From Lotus japonicus (taxonomy: Eukaryota > Streptophyta > Magnoliopsida > Fabales > Fabaceae): a stretch of DNA of 64,000 bases. Made by a program: the position numbers and the translations under genes. The notes beneath the pieces are model-generated. The model was not told the origin of the DNA, searched no databases, and was given only the letters and a program-made list of their open reading frames with translations. Positions 1 to 11,527 of the stretch are shown piece by piece. Every line of letters starts with the position of its first letter. Within the stretch, counting starts at the first letter, position 1. The stretch lies in assembly GCF_012489685.1 (NCBI RefSeq), contig NC_080041.1:19717802-19781801 (forward strand), written 5' to 3'.

Positions 1-418
1 AATCGGCGAAGGTTCGATAGAGCTCGAAGGCGGAAAACTCGGTGCTAAAACCCGGGGTGCGCCAGATCTGAAGAAGCTTACCAGCGGCGACGGCGATGTG
101 GTTGCCGTCAGGGGAGAATTGTACGGCGGCAACGCGGTGTTTGAAGGAGATGCGGTGGAGGAGGGCGCGGCGGGGGAGGTTGATGAAGTGGCAGCGGTTG
201 CGGTCGTCGACGGTGAGGAGGAAGGTGCCGTCGGGGGAGACGGCGATGCGGGAGATGTTGGAGGAGGATTGGATAGGGAGCGTTGTGGTTTCGGATTTGA
301 TGAGGTCGGTGACGGAGACGCGGTTACCGATGGGTGAGAGGAGGAGGGTGTTGTTGGAGATGACGGTGTTGCCGCCTCTGTAGGGTGCTCCGAGGAGGTT
401 CTGGAATCGGAAGTTCAT
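1..418 (-). CDS. PWP2: PWP2 (periodic tryptophan protein 2), N-terminal part
   Basis: The minus strand from an ATG at 416-418 reads 139 codons without a stop to the window edge. The protein starts MNFRFQNLLGAPYRGGN and continues with NRVSVTDL, SPDGTFLL, RCHFINLPRR and FSPDGNHIAV. This matches the N-terminus of plant PWP2/UTP1, a WD40-repeat subunit of the U3 snoRNP (UTP-B) in the nucleolar small-subunit processome, needed for 18S pre-rRNA processing. Two WD-like blades are visible (SPDG near residues 62 and 103). Only about the first sixth of a protein usually close to 900 residues is present; the remainder lies beyond base 1. GC content is much higher than in the flanking DNA, as expected for coding sequence. 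The start is chosen because it matches the family start exactly and has a promoter with a telo-box just upstream. Confidence 0.9.
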   Translation of the reverse strand, partial: MNFRFQNLLGAPYRGGNTVISNNTLLLSPIGNRVSVTDLIKSETTTLPIQSSSNISRIAVSPDGTFLLTVDDRNRCHFINLPRRALLHRISFKHRVAAVQFSPDGNHIAVAAGKLLQIWRTPGFSTEFSAFELYRTFAD

Positions 419-460
419 GGCTGAAACAGGTTGCTGAGTGGCGGGAATGGGGTTTATCAA

Positions 461-470
461 TTTAGGGTTT
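461..470 (-). promoter_or_regulatory. Telo-box in the PWP2 leader/promoter
   Basis: AAACCCTAAA on the minus strand lies about 43 bases upstream of the PWP2 ATG. Telo-boxes of this form are established promoter elements of plant ribosome-biogenesis and translation genes, which fits PWP2. The same element recurs in the duplicated promoter at 4489-4498. Confidence 0.6.
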
Positions 471-567
471 AGGTTCACGAAGTCGGAAGTAAACGGCAAA
501 GTTTTACTTAATGAAAATCAATGGTGATACAGGAGGTCACTTTTTTTTTTTTTTTTTTTTTTTTTTT

Positions 568-1095
568 GGTTAAAAAGCACTTTTGGCCCCTGATGTTTTA
601 AGTTTGTGCAAATTCTGCCCCTATTTTATTTTTGTCGATGTTTCTACCCTCATGTTTTCAAAGAGTGCACTGTCTACCCCTCCATCAGTCAAACGTTAAA
701 AAACTAACTGAATGAGATGATTTGGCTTTTTATTTTAATAGTTTTTGGACCTGCCACGTGGAAATTACAAGTAAAATTGGAAAAAGGGGGCATGAGAGAT
801 TCAAACTCAAGACCTTTAAGTAGCAAAACATGCATTTAACCAGTTCAGTTACATAATAATTCATATATACATCAAGCAAATTTAATTTATATCATTTATT
901 TGATCATCATTAACTTCATATACTTTTTTTCATCTCTCCAATCCACTCAGGAACATCTCCTGAGAAAGCCTGACTGACGGAGGGGTAGACGATGCACTGT
1001 TTGAAAACATGAGGGGTAGAAACGTCGACAAAAATAGAGTAAGGGCAGAATTTGCACAAACTTAAAACATCAGGGGCCAAAAATGCTTTTTAGCC
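568..1095. mobile_element. Long-TIR non-autonomous element (Mutator-like), 528 bp
   Basis: Inverted termini of about 115 bp are GGTTAAAAAGCAC at the left and the complement of GGCTAAAAAGCA at the right. Both continue through TTTTGGCCCCTGATGTTTTAAG. It sits inside a poly-T run, so the 9-bp TSD can only be read as T9. Unit B keeps the uninterrupted site near 5960-5985 (GGTCACA, T-run, AATAAGCC), proving that this piece inserted after the duplication. The interior (about 690-980) has no convincing ORF. Confidence 0.8.
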
Positions 1096-1153
1096 TTTTT
1101 TTTTTAATAAACCAAACTGTATTCAATTTTACCAGTAGGTGGGTTAAACTCAA

Positions 1154-3039
1154 GGCTTAATTGCACTTTTGGTCCCCCAACTTTGGCCTTTCTGCGAAAA
1201 TCATTCTCAAACTTTAAAATTAGCAAAAAACGTCTCTAACGTTTACAGTCGGTTGCAAAATTGGTTTTCCGTCCAACTTCCGTCCAAAATCTAACTGAAA
1301 ATGATGACATGACATTTCTAAATTAATTTTAACTGAAAAAAATAATTTTTTAAATAATGTTTAGTCAGTTGCATTTTTAGTCCCCCACTCTATAACCACC
1401 ATTCCTCCCCTTCTCATTCCTCACTTTCTCCATCTTCATCAATACAAACCCAGAAGATTTGTAACTACTAAAATTAATCTTTCAAACCCCAAATTTGGTG
1501 ACTGAATACCCCATTTTTTTTAAAAGAGCGATGTAACCAAAACAAAAAAAAACAAAGAGTGAAGAAGAGAGCAGTCTAGATATGGTCTGGTTGATCTAGT
1601 GTTGGTGTTGGTAACCATCGATCTGGTCGTCGATCTGATCTGATTCTGGCTTGAACGAGTGTTGGTGGTGCTCGCTTGTCATAGATCTGGGTTCAAAGGA
1701 GAGTTTTGTAGTGGAGAGGAAGAGAACATGGATGGCGGCGTTGGCTTTCCCCAAGGCGACGACGGTGAGACTTCGGCACGGCCACGCGCTGGGGTTGGCC
1801 TTGAAGGTGGTGCACGTGAAGGTCTGAGCAGCGATGGGGCTTGATGGTCGCAGCGGTGGCCATTGGTGGTGATCTGGGACGCCAATCAACTTTGGAGGTG
1901 ATGGAGCAGTCAAGCCTTAGTTCGGTTGAGGCATGGCGGCCCTGGGTTATGAATTTGGCCACAGATTGTTGGGTTCTGGTTGTTTTGTGCGTTTCTAGAG
2001 GATGTGAGACAATGGCTCGATAGGAGGTGGTTGATGGGGGTAACTAGTTCAGGTACAGAGTTTCTGGTGGTTGATGGGGGTTTGGTTGTGGATTTAGTTT
2101 TTGAGTTTTTTATGGGGGTTTGAGTTTTGATGAAGAAGATGAAGTTGGAGGATGAGCAATAAACTTTGACCCGGAATTTTAATTGTGGGAAGGAAGAAGA
2201 AAAAAAAATCCAAACTTGGGAATCAACAATTAGGAAGAAGAACAAGATGAGATCTCCAGATGAAATATCTAGGGGGGCGTTTGGTAGAAGGGAACTTTAA
2301 ACATTCCCGGGTAAGTAAGGTTGGGAATGTAACATTCCCATGTTTGGTACAGGTTTCAGAAAAATTATTCCCGGGTATTAAAGATTCCCAGGCATGCCAT
2401 TTACATTGTTTTTCTCCAAACTTCATTCCCAAGTTCAAGGATGGGTATCTTACATTCCCATGGGAATGGAAGTTATTTCCCACTAACTTTTCTTTTTACT
2501 TCAAATTTTATATTTTTAAATATTTTAATTAAGAAATTATTAAGAACATACCCGGGAATGAAATTTATTAACCAAACACTTTTTTAAGAAGATGCCCGGG
2601 AATAACATTCCCATCAAAATATTCCTAGGATTAAGATTCCTGAGTATCATTTTCTAAAACCTCTAACAAACGCCCCCCTAAAATTGATGTTGGTGTTGTT
2701 TCCACGACTACTTTGTTTCCAATGTTGTGGGTTGTGTGAATGTTAGGTTGCAGTTGGAGTTGGATGAGAGGGAGCAAGAGGGGGGTGAGGTTGTATTGTG
2801 ACGGATTATCTCTGTCACTAGTCCCAAAAATAAAAAATTGTATTTCTTAATTAAATTATTAATATTTTTCAATTAAAATATTATTAAATAATACCACGTC
2901 AGCAATCTGTTAGATTTTGGACGGAAAACCAATTTTGCAACTGGGTGTAAACGTTAGGGATGTTTTTTGCTAATTTTGAAGTTTGAGGACGATTTTCGCA
3001 GAAAGGTCAAAGTTGGGGGACCAAAAGTGCAATTAAGCC
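1154..3039. mobile_element. Mutator-like long-TIR element, 1,886 bp, non-autonomous
   Basis: Termini of about 160 bp are inverted: GGCTTAATTGCACTTTTGG at 1154 and its complement ending at 3039, both continuing with CCCCAACTTTG and AAAATTAGCAAAAAAC. A 9-bp TSD flanks it (TAAACTCAA at 1145-1153, AAAACTCAA at 3040-3048, one mismatch). The homologous unfilled site lies in unit B at about 6003-6020. No transposase was found. The interior at 1560-2160 is GC-richer and leader-like, as in Mutator elements that pick up gene fragments, but no gene was identified. A second TIR element is nested at 2271-2679. Confidence 0.85.
2271..2679. mobile_element. Nested TIR MITE with ATTCCC repeats
   Basis: Termini AGGGGGGCGTTTGGTA and AACAAACGCCCCCCT are inverted. 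The interior is packed with short copies of ATTCCCGGG and ATTCCCATG in both orientations, typical of subterminal transposase-binding motifs. It lies inside the 1154-3039 element. The TSD is ambiguous (TA or a few bases), so hAT and PIF/Harbinger cannot be separated. The small ORFs here are by-products of the repeats. Confidence 0.65.
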
Positions 3040-3115
3040 AAAACTCAAATACAAGAGATAAAAAGGAAGTAGCCGGACTACAACCAAAATAAGACAAAAG
3101 AAACATGGAAAAAAC

Positions 3116-3252
3116 TTTTTTTTTATAGGCAAATATTAGTTGTTAGTAATGTTAGCAAATTAGTCATCATTAGGGTTCGAACCCTGAACCCTTCACATTT
3201 CATCTCACTCAACCCTTATGTCCCTATGTCTTACCACTTGAGCTATTTTTCG
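3116..3252 (-). mobile_element. tRNA-derived SINE
   Basis: On the minus strand there is an A-box-like TAGCTCAAGTGG (complement near 3234-3246), a perfect B-box GGGTTCGAACCC (3173-3184), and a tail ending in a run of A (T-run at 3116-3124). These form an RNA polymerase III promoter in tRNA order, followed by a SINE tail. Flanking GGAAAA-type repeats could be the TSD. The homologous stretch of unit B (about 6080-6105) lacks it, so it inserted after the duplication. Confidence 0.7.
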
Positions 3253-3769
3253 AGGAAAACATGCTAACAGCGTGATTCCTAGCCACCTAATAACACACAA
3301 AAAAGATATGCTAACATGAACTACCCCAACGAAAATACAACCCATTATGCATGACCAATTACAATAAAAATATGATACCAATCAAAAGATCAAGCTCCCA
3401 AACCGCCTAGAAAAGACAATGGCCCAACACATCAAAACTCATATAAAAGCAAAAATAAAGATATCAATCCTTGGTCACAATTATAAGCAAAACTAACCAC
3501 TTTCACACTTTTTAATACTTTTATTTCTAATATACTCCTCTTTAATTTAATTTTTATTTTCAACATAGTGTACAACTCTTTAACTCTAACTCTTAAAGCA
3601 CATGTCGATAACACTTTCAAGTACTGCATTCATCCCTCCAATAACTCTTGGTGTACATACGAGATTATCAAAAAAAATGAAAGAGACATTAGCTTTTATA
3701 AAAACAAATTTTTTTTCTCTCCTTATTTACATCTTCTATTTGCGTACATCTTTCTTTCAACTCAAAAAA

Positions 3770-4239
3770 ATGTCACCACCACAAAACTGGTTTGAAGTAC
3801 CCTCATTTGATTTGGGCATTGACATCAACCGAGAAGATCTTTCCCTTCTTGTTGTTGAAGATTCACTCGATGGAGATGGAGAGACCAACCTAATTCAAGA
3901 TACGTCACAACAAAGCAAACATGGGTGTATGAAGATGTAGCATTTGCAAGGCAGTACAATAACAATTTTGACATGAACAAAGCCCCTAATGAAGATGAAT
4001 CTTTTGTGAATGTGGGCAGTGAAATTCAAGAAGTCATGAAATGCGGTAGGGCGAAGAACTTGCGTCAAAAAGTCGTCCAACCATATGAGAGAGCTTTTCT
4101 AGATTTAAACATGACGAACTTTGATATAAATGAAGTTCAAGTTGAAACAATGTACTCTGGACTTGAGGTTGAGGAGTTGAAGAGTAAAGAGTTTTCTTTT
4201 GTAGAAGAGTTGAAGAGTGAAGAGTTAAAGAAGTGCTGA
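3770..4239 (+). pseudogene. Acidic mariner-associated ORF, frameshifted copy in unit A
   Basis: Reading starts MSPPQNWFEVPSFDLG, passes VVEDSLDGDGETNLIQDT, then shifts frame. The later frame (3925-4239) gives YNNNFDMNKAPNEDESF, DLNMTNFDINEV and a Lys/Glu-rich tail with repeated EELKS before a stop. Compared with the copy at 7565, about 40 bases are missing at the shift (after 3900), which explains it. The product is acidic with no recognised domain. The VEDS..G..N.IQD motif recurs in the ORF at 15047-15553, next to another mariner remnant. A TACTCC stretch near 3533 could be the remains of the element terminus. The function is unknown. Confidence 0.5.
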
Positions 4240-4296
4240 GAAATTACATAGATTGGTTGAACTAGGTCGTTGTGCTTGGTTGATCCTACACTAGAA

Positions 4297-4553
4297 GAGA
4301 CGCGGTTACCGATGGGTGAGAGGAGGAGAGTGTTGTTGGAGATGACGGTGTTGCCGCCACGATAGGGTGCTCCGAGGAGGTTCTGGAAGCGGAAGTTCAT
4401 GGCTTTGGTTTACTGCATGAACTGTGTATTTCGTTCGGTGTGGTGGTAATGCTACAAGAGGTTGCTGTGAGGGGCGAGAATGGATCAATTTAGGGTTTAG
4501 GGTTCACCACTATGGAAGACGGAAGTAAACGGCAGCGTTTTATTTTATTAATT
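4297..4553 (-). pseudogene. Duplicated PWP2 promoter and first 35 codons
   Basis: The minus strand from ATG at 4398-4400 reads MNFRFQNLLGAPYRGGN through NNTLLLSPIGNRVS, identical in protein to PWP2 residues 1-35, then leaves homology at the duplication junction. The ORF stays open for 52 more codons through the mariner-derived segment in antisense and stops at 4137. The upstream 4401-4553 is a copy of the PWP2 leader including the telo-box (4489-4498), with an extra ~30 bases. WD repeats are absent, so PWP2 function is impossible. It is a truncated duplicate or a chimeric ORF under a copied promoter. Confidence 0.8.
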
Positions 4554-5932
4554 AGGGATAAACATGAAAATCGTCCCCAGTGGCGGAGCCACGTTGAGAC
4601 AGGGGAGGGTTGCAGCCCCCAAAAGTCACGAATTAATTGTTATATATATGAAACAATGTGTAACATATCAAATAAAGTGTGTTGTCCCAATGGTTGGTAA
4701 ATGACGGGGAAATTTTTGAAAAAATAAAAAATTAAATTAAATTTTAATTAAGCCCCCAAATCTTTCCTAATTTAATTTCTAATCCTAAAACTAAAACTAA
4801 CACTAACCTAACATCAACTCCCACTAAAATCATCAAAACCCCATCCATCAATTTGTTAGATACCAGAGGAAAGTGATCTTTTGTTAGATAATGAAATGCA
4901 TATTTTTGTGTGATGAAACAAATACCTTAGTTTACCGCAAATATCAATTTTGTGTCATTTATTAATGTTCCAATCCAAACCCAACCCAGTGCAATGTTTT
5001 ACCCATAAAACGCATCATTAACAAGTTGTGGCACCTAGAATTTCTTGTTACGTGTTGCATTTGACAATGTAGCAGAGCTTGTTTCCTCTGTAGACAGTAA
5101 CGCGTACGGGCATCCCCTTCAATCTTCATTTCCATTTTTCAATTTCATCATCATCATCTTCCTCGTGTCTGCGAAATCCCTCCCCTTTCTCTTCCTCCTT
5201 TACCCGCTTCAATGGAATCTTTGGCTTCTCTCAAGGCTCTGTTTCAGGCCACCCAGAACCTGGATTCCTCACTCATTTTTCACTGTAGTTGAAGTGAAGA
5301 AAGCTTCACCAAGTAGAGGTATCTTGAGAGAGGACTTCAATCCAGTAAGTTTGTGCAAGATCCATTCTGGGTTTTGAAGAAAAACTCAAGCTTTTCGGGT
5401 TGTGGTTGTGGATTTGATGAATAAAGGTTCAGATTTGCATTGGAAGAAGGAAGAAAAAGACGAAGATAGAAATGAAGTGGGAGAATTCGATGGAAGGGAA
5501 AGAGAACAACAAACCGAAGGAGATGAGAGGAAGAATTCGAAGGAGAAGTAGAGAGAAGAAAAAGAAGAAGAAGAACCCTAAAAATTATGGGTTTCAAATT
5601 GGGTCTGAAGGAGGAAGAGATGATGGAGGGGAGGGGGTTTAGATCTGATTTTTGTAGAGTAGAAGTTGGGTTAGTGTTAGTTTTAATTTAGGGTTTAGAA
5701 ATTAAATTAGGAAAGATTTGGAGGTTAATTAAAAATTAATTATGTTATTATTATTTTTTTTTAAATTACACGTGAGCTCCAAGGTGACATCTGGCCACGG
5801 CGGCCGGAGCTTCATCGACGGCAATGACAGTTTTCAAACAAAAACATAGTTTGACGGCGTCCATACGAAGATTTTCCGGCGAGGGACGGAAACCATATCT
5901 CGCTCAAAGTTCAGGGATGATTTTCAAGTTTA
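4554..5932. mobile_element. Long-TIR element in unit B, 1.38 kb
   Basis: The outer ends are inverted: ATAAACATGAAAATCGTCCC at the left and the complement of ATAAACTTGAAAATCATCCC at the right (ending about 5932). A second inverted block pairs about 4745-4830 with about 5640-5740 (CCTAATTTAATTTCTAA). The left arm appears interrupted from 4578 by a CAGTGGCGGAGCCACG sequence with hAT-like character. The interior 5040-5640 is leader-like without a recognised gene. Unit A has an uninterrupted homologous site near 515-525. No clean TSD was found. Confidence 0.6.
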
Positions 5933-6214
5933 TAATGAAAATCAATGGTAATACATGTGGTCACATTTTTTTTTTAATAAGCCAAACTGTATTCAATTTT
6001 AGCACAAGGAGTGTTAAACCCAAATACAAGAGATAGAGGGAAGTAATCAGAGGACTATAACCAAAATAAGACACAAGAAACATCTAGAAGGAAAAAGCAT
6101 GCTAACAGCATGATCCCCAGCCACCTAATAATACACAAAAAAGAAGTGCTAGAAACATGAACTACCCCAACTTAAATAAAACACATTATACATGACCAGT
6201 TACAATAAAAGTAG

Positions 6215-7396
<1,182 letters not shown>

Positions 7397-7564
7397 CACA
7401 TGTCATGTTTCTGATAACACTTTCAAGTATTGCATTCATTTCCAATTCCCTCCAATAACTCTTGGTGTACATACGGTATTTTCAGAAAAATGGAAGAGAC
7501 ATTATGTTTTATAAAAACAAATTTTTTCTTCTCATTATTTACATCTTCCTTTCAACTCAAAAAA

Positions 7565-7897
7565 ATGTCACCACCACAAAACTGGTTTGAAGTACCCTCA
7601 TTTGATTTGGGCATTGACATCAACCGAGAAGATCTTTCCCTTCTTGTTGTTGAAGATTCACTCGATGGAGATGGAGAGACCAACCTAATTCAAGATACTC
7701 TATTTGAAGGTGAAGTGATGTCTAAAAGTGATGATGAGGTCACAACAAAGCAAACATGGGTATTTGAAGGTGTAGCATTTGCAGGGCAGTACAAGAACAA
7801 TTTTGACATGGACAAAGCCCCTAAGTTTTATCTTGCGTCAAAAAGTCCTTCAATCATATGGGAGAACTTTTCTAGATTTAAACAGGACAAACTTTGA
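7565..7897 (+). pseudogene. Acidic mariner-associated ORF, unit B copy
   Basis: It starts MSPPQNWFEVPSFDLGIDIN and includes VVEDSLDGDGETNLIQDTLF, GEVMSKSDDEVTTKQ and NNFDMDKAP, then goes out of frame relative to the unit A copy. An upstream in-frame ATG exists at 7430, but homology and base composition favour 7565. The ORF runs toward the transposase remnant at 8350-10700 on the opposite strand, the same convergent layout as 15047-15553 against the mariner at 12981-14630. The function is unknown; it may encode an accessory protein of the element. The copy looks decayed because its 3' part is replaced by foreign sequence at 7912. Confidence 0.45.
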
Positions 7898-7911
7898 TCT
7901 AAATGAAGTTG

Positions 7912-8064
7912 CAGTTCATAATGATGTAGGTTTTCAAGAGCGGACTTAGTTTCAGCAACAGCGAGGTCCTCGGGTTCAGCGACCTCAAAAATAGCAGCAT
8001 AATGTTGTAGCTTGTTCTTAACAGTTTCCATCTCCTTTTTCCAAGCTTCAATCCGCTCTTTCAT
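7912..8064 (-). other. Captured coding-like fragment, coiled coil
   Basis: The minus strand from ATG at 8062-8064 reads MKERIEAWKKEMETVKNKLQ, then EVAEPEDLAVAETKSALENL. It is highly charged with heptad-like spacing, so probably coiled coil. Unit A has different sequence here (about 4135-4185), so this ~150-bp piece was inserted or swapped into unit B. It faintly resembles the K-like region of plant MADS-domain proteins, but I cannot identify it firmly. No upstream exon is present, so it is not an intact gene. Confidence 0.35.
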
Positions 8065-8349
8065 GCTAGATTCAGTTGAAGAGTAAAGAGTTTTATTTAC
8101 ATAGATTCGTTGAACTAGGTGTCGTTGTACAAGGTGTGTTTGTGTTTGTATCTTTGGTTGATCATTCTTTCATAATAAAACTAATGTCTCTTTATGAAAC
8201 ACTGTTGTTGGCACGATAAAAATATTCAGTAGAAGTATGAAAATGTATTAATAATAAAACAACTGAAACATAATGCAAGCTCATCAGAGCAAACAAATGC
8301 CTCACATTTCCTCAACATTATACAAGTAGTCAAAAGTTTCTTGAAATAA

Positions 8350-10700
8350 TTACGGATCACATTTCAGTTGAGTGCGTAATAAGCCTCTCTTAAGCAACAT
8401 CTCTTTCTCCATATGTGGAATTTTGTAGTTGTTGGATCCTTTGGCCTTCATGATCTCAATCATACAAGACTGAAGCATGAGAAAAATGTTGTCCGAACCT
8501 TGGGCGGAAAAAGCATGAAAAGATTTTTCAACAACTTGAATAAGTGCATCGACTAAGTTAGGCACTTTTTGTTGCTACAATGATTGAATGACAGAAAAAA
8601 AAAACCTAAACCCAAAGACATTCAAAGCATGAGAATTAGGATGTTGAAAAGTAAAATGAACGTCAAAGCCCCCACTGGAAGCTTCTCTGCGTAACTCTTC
8701 GTCATCTAAAGACACATGACAAGGTGCATTATCTTGTTGGATGTAAACTGTTTTATATGTGCATGTTTTCTTGGCCATTTTTCTTTGATGGCTGGTAAAT
8801 TTTTTTTATTAAAAACATTTGATTGACTTCTTTGTTGATAGAAGTGATTGGTTTTGTTTCAACTTTCAAGTGTGTCAGATGCTTTCATTATCATCATCAT
8901 CAAATCTTGGCCTAGCCATAGTAACTAAGAACATGACCTTACCAATGTAGTTTTTGTTCTTACACGTACGATGTGGTTCATCCTCATCTGCAAGAAGATA
9001 TAAAACCATTTTGCATCTATGTGGACAACATTATACATTGACTTGAACATTGGATCATGAGGTATACTACTCTCTTGAAGCATATCCAAACATAGTTCAA
9101 TGTGATCTTTCATATTATTATCATTTAAATATTGTTTGAGCACATTTGAATGTCGGCGTAAAACCCTTTCTTTTATGTATTTCAGCAAAGTTGTCTTGGT
9201 TTTAATCTCCAAGACAACCTGTAAAGATTGAAAAGTGATGCGCTTAGCTAATGAAACATTGTGTATTTTGTCAAAATCTATTTGGATCCTTTTTCAACCA
9301 GTGGCGAATTCAGGACCCGAGGTCATGGGGTTCAAATTTTTCAAACGAATGCATCGGTAAAAATATAATTACAAACAACTTTAATATGTTTATACATAAA
9401 AAATTATATAAGTAATAATTGTCCTCTAGGTGATTTCGGCAAATAAAAAATGTATTTAATTGAGATTATTTTTTAAAAATATTTCAAACATTAGAAGAAA
9501 AAATCACAAATTCAAAAATATGATACATAAAAAAATTGAAAAAATTAAACATAATCGAAAGTATGACATAAATTAATATTTGCAAATAAAAAATGATGTT
9601 GGCCTTTTATTGTGTGTGAGAGAAAGTGAGAGGAGTAAGTGAGTGTGAGTCTTGGGCAAATAGGTGCAAAACTTGGTCTACTAGTATTATTTAAAATTTT
9701 CAGGGGGTTCAAAAAAAATTATATAGGTGATAAGTGCAAATGTTTTTGTTCAGGGGGTTCATCTGAACCTCTTCAATAAGAGCTAGGTCTGTCAATGTTT
9801 TCAACCACAATTCTTTGTTTTCTTATGACACGCATCGCCCGTTTCTTTTGTTTGCCTCCAATTCCGATAAATAATACCTTTAGAGACTGAAAAATAAGAC
9901 GCCAATGTTTTGACAATCTCAAGATAACTCGAATTTAACAATAATTGAGAAATAAGGTTTTGTTGATTGTTGTCCCAAAAAGAACGTTTCTTCTTAAACT
10001 GTTGGATCTCCACAACAATATTTACCTCTGCATGAGTAAAAAAAGTTCTTGTTGTTATTGAAGAATACATCAGAACTTTAGCAATGTAAACAATGTCAAT
10101 GTTTGTCTCGGTGTGTTACATTAAATAAAAGCAAACAAAAACCAGAACAAGAAGTAGATAATGGCAATGTTAATATCTCAAGTTGAACTTTAGCAACGTA
10201 ATATATCAAATGGAAAATATAATACAGTTTGAATCAATTGTCTCACCTTCACTTGATACATTACTCATATATTCATATTCTTCACTTATTAAGTCACACA
10301 TATCTTCATCTTCTCCACCATTTGTATCATCTAGGGTCCCTAAAAAAAGTTAAAAAAACAAAAAGAAGACTCATTTGCTTCTAATACACATAATACACTG
10401 TATAGATTCACCAGCTTCATTGAAACTAATTGACTCACCTCTAAATATATCATCATATTCATTTTCAAATAAATCATGAATGTTGTTGTCTAGACCATGG
10501 CTACCAATGCCATCTTCAACCTCATTTACACAGTAATCTTCAAGTGACGGAACAACGGTCAAGTCGAAAATGTATTCTTCATCGGAAGGCCACATTTAAG
10601 TCGATTGGTAACAGAGCTCTGTTTTCATTTGCTGACAACATATCGGCAACTCCGTCGAAAACATTGTAAGGTTCATTCAAAGAAATATCAAAAGCCATAT
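8350..10700 (-). pseudogene. Mariner-like transposase, degenerate, minus-strand copy
   Basis: Read from right to left. An acidic leader with IDLNV and DEEYIFDLTVV motifs lies at about 10700-10260. A helix-turn-helix-like block (ISQLLLNSSYLEIVKTLASYFSVS with IYRNWRQ) lies at 10070-9801, and the insertion 9299-9797 follows. Catalytic-domain pieces are HIDAKWFYIF (9212-8925), QQDNAPCHVSLDDEEL with PNSHALNVFGFRFFF (8778-8575), and the C-terminus LMLQSCMIEIMK to LKCDP (8565-8350). This is the plant mariner DD39D layout, but the third aspartate region (family PDLNVLDLGFF) reads HALNVFGFRFF, so it is catalytically dead even where open. Several frameshifts split the frame. Confidence 0.85.
9299..9797. 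mobile_element. hAT-type MITE inside the mariner remnant, 499 bp
   Basis: It starts CAGTGGCGAATTCAGGA and ends GTCTGTCAATG, with a perfect 8-bp TSD TTTTCAAC (9291-9298 and 9798-9805). It is the same family as 6445-6734 and splits the transposase pseudogene between the HTH part and the first catalytic block, so it is younger than the mariner copy. Confidence 0.85.
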
Positions 10701-10934
10701 TGAAGAAGTACACTCATTTATGTGTTCATCAACTACTTATAGGAACATGATATGAAAAATTGAAAAACTTTCCTAGTGTATTATGAAATACTTGGCGCCC
10801 ATTAAAATGAATGATTCGGCGCCTACACCAAATATTTGGTGTGTTAAGAAAATGAATTCAAATTGGTTAAAAAAAATAAAAGAATTCAAATGCTGTTGTG
10901 TCTTGAAATGAACGTGATGTTTATTGGAAAAAGT

Positions 10935-11527
10935 GAAGGGTGTAATCGGATCGGATTGGTTCGGATTTAGTGTGTTTAAATGTTCGATCCAATTAAGTAT
11001 GTTAGGTTTGGATTGGTTCGGATTTCCTAATTTTTGCTTCTAAATCCGAACCAAACCAACCCGATCTCAATTGGATTGGTTCGGATCGGATGGTCGGATT
11101 TGGAATAACAAAATATTATTTAAAAATTTGCATGAAAATTATTCTAAAACGTGAAAAAAAATATATAAATATAGAAAAATTCAATATTTCCAAATAACAA
11201 AACATTCAATGATGACATAATCCATTTTATGTCAAAACAAATAATGACATAATCCATATATTCTAAATAAAACCAACATCTCCAATACAAATATAAATAG
11301 GCAATGTAATGGGATGGAATGTTTGGGATGAATGTAAATAAAAATTCTTAATTCATTGGGTTGGTTCGAATCGGTCGGTTTTTCAATCCCCAAATCCGAT
11401 ACCCGAACCAATGATGATTGAATGCAGTAAAAAAAATCCGAACTGAACCGATGATCCAATCCAACCCACCATAATGTGATCGGTTTGATCGGATTCGCGA
11501 ATCGGACTGTACCCGCTTACACCCCTA
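10935..11527. mobile_element. Putative hAT-like element with GGTTCGGA repeats
   Basis: The ends read GAAGGGTGTAATCGG and the complement of TAGGGGTGTAAGCGG. Both subterminal regions are dense in GGATTGGTTCGGAT-type repeats in opposite orientations, and the centre is AT-rich. It resembles 32979-33661 in design (AGGGGTG terminus). I found no convincing TSD. The 75-residue minus-strand ORF at 11232-11459 lies within the repeats and is not a gene. Confidence 0.55.

Larger units (their letters stand above)
315..4296. repeat. Tandem segmental duplication, unit A
   Basis: Unit A starts inside PWP2 exon 1 and ends in a mariner-derived segment. Unit B (4297 to about 8170) repeats it head-to-tail. Shared blocks are: PWP2 first codons plus leader (315-535 with 4297-4575); the stretch ending in GGTCAC, poly-T and AATAAACCAAACTG (518-567 and 1096-1153 with 5936-6012); CAAATACAAGAG to CATCAATCCT (3045-3473 with 6013-6314); and the mariner-derived block (3597-4286 with 7395-8170). 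Between these blocks each unit carries private insertions. Unit A lacks the hexokinase pseudogene found in unit B. Confidence 0.8.

Noticed and set aside
96..383. Plus-strand ORFs of 95 and 79 codons
   Set aside because: Antisense shadows of the GC-rich PWP2 exon.
1596..2245. Several overlapping ORFs of 60-111 codons inside the 1154-3039 element
   Set aside because: Frames overlap on both strands and none has a domain; GC-rich non-autonomous element interior.
2223..2532. ORFs of 86 and 90 codons on both strands
   Set aside because: They lie in the ATTCCC-rich MITE and have low-complexity composition.
3173..3184. tRNA-like B-box GGGTTCGAACCC considered as a tRNA gene
   Set aside because: No cloverleaf or acceptor stem; the context is a SINE with A-tail.
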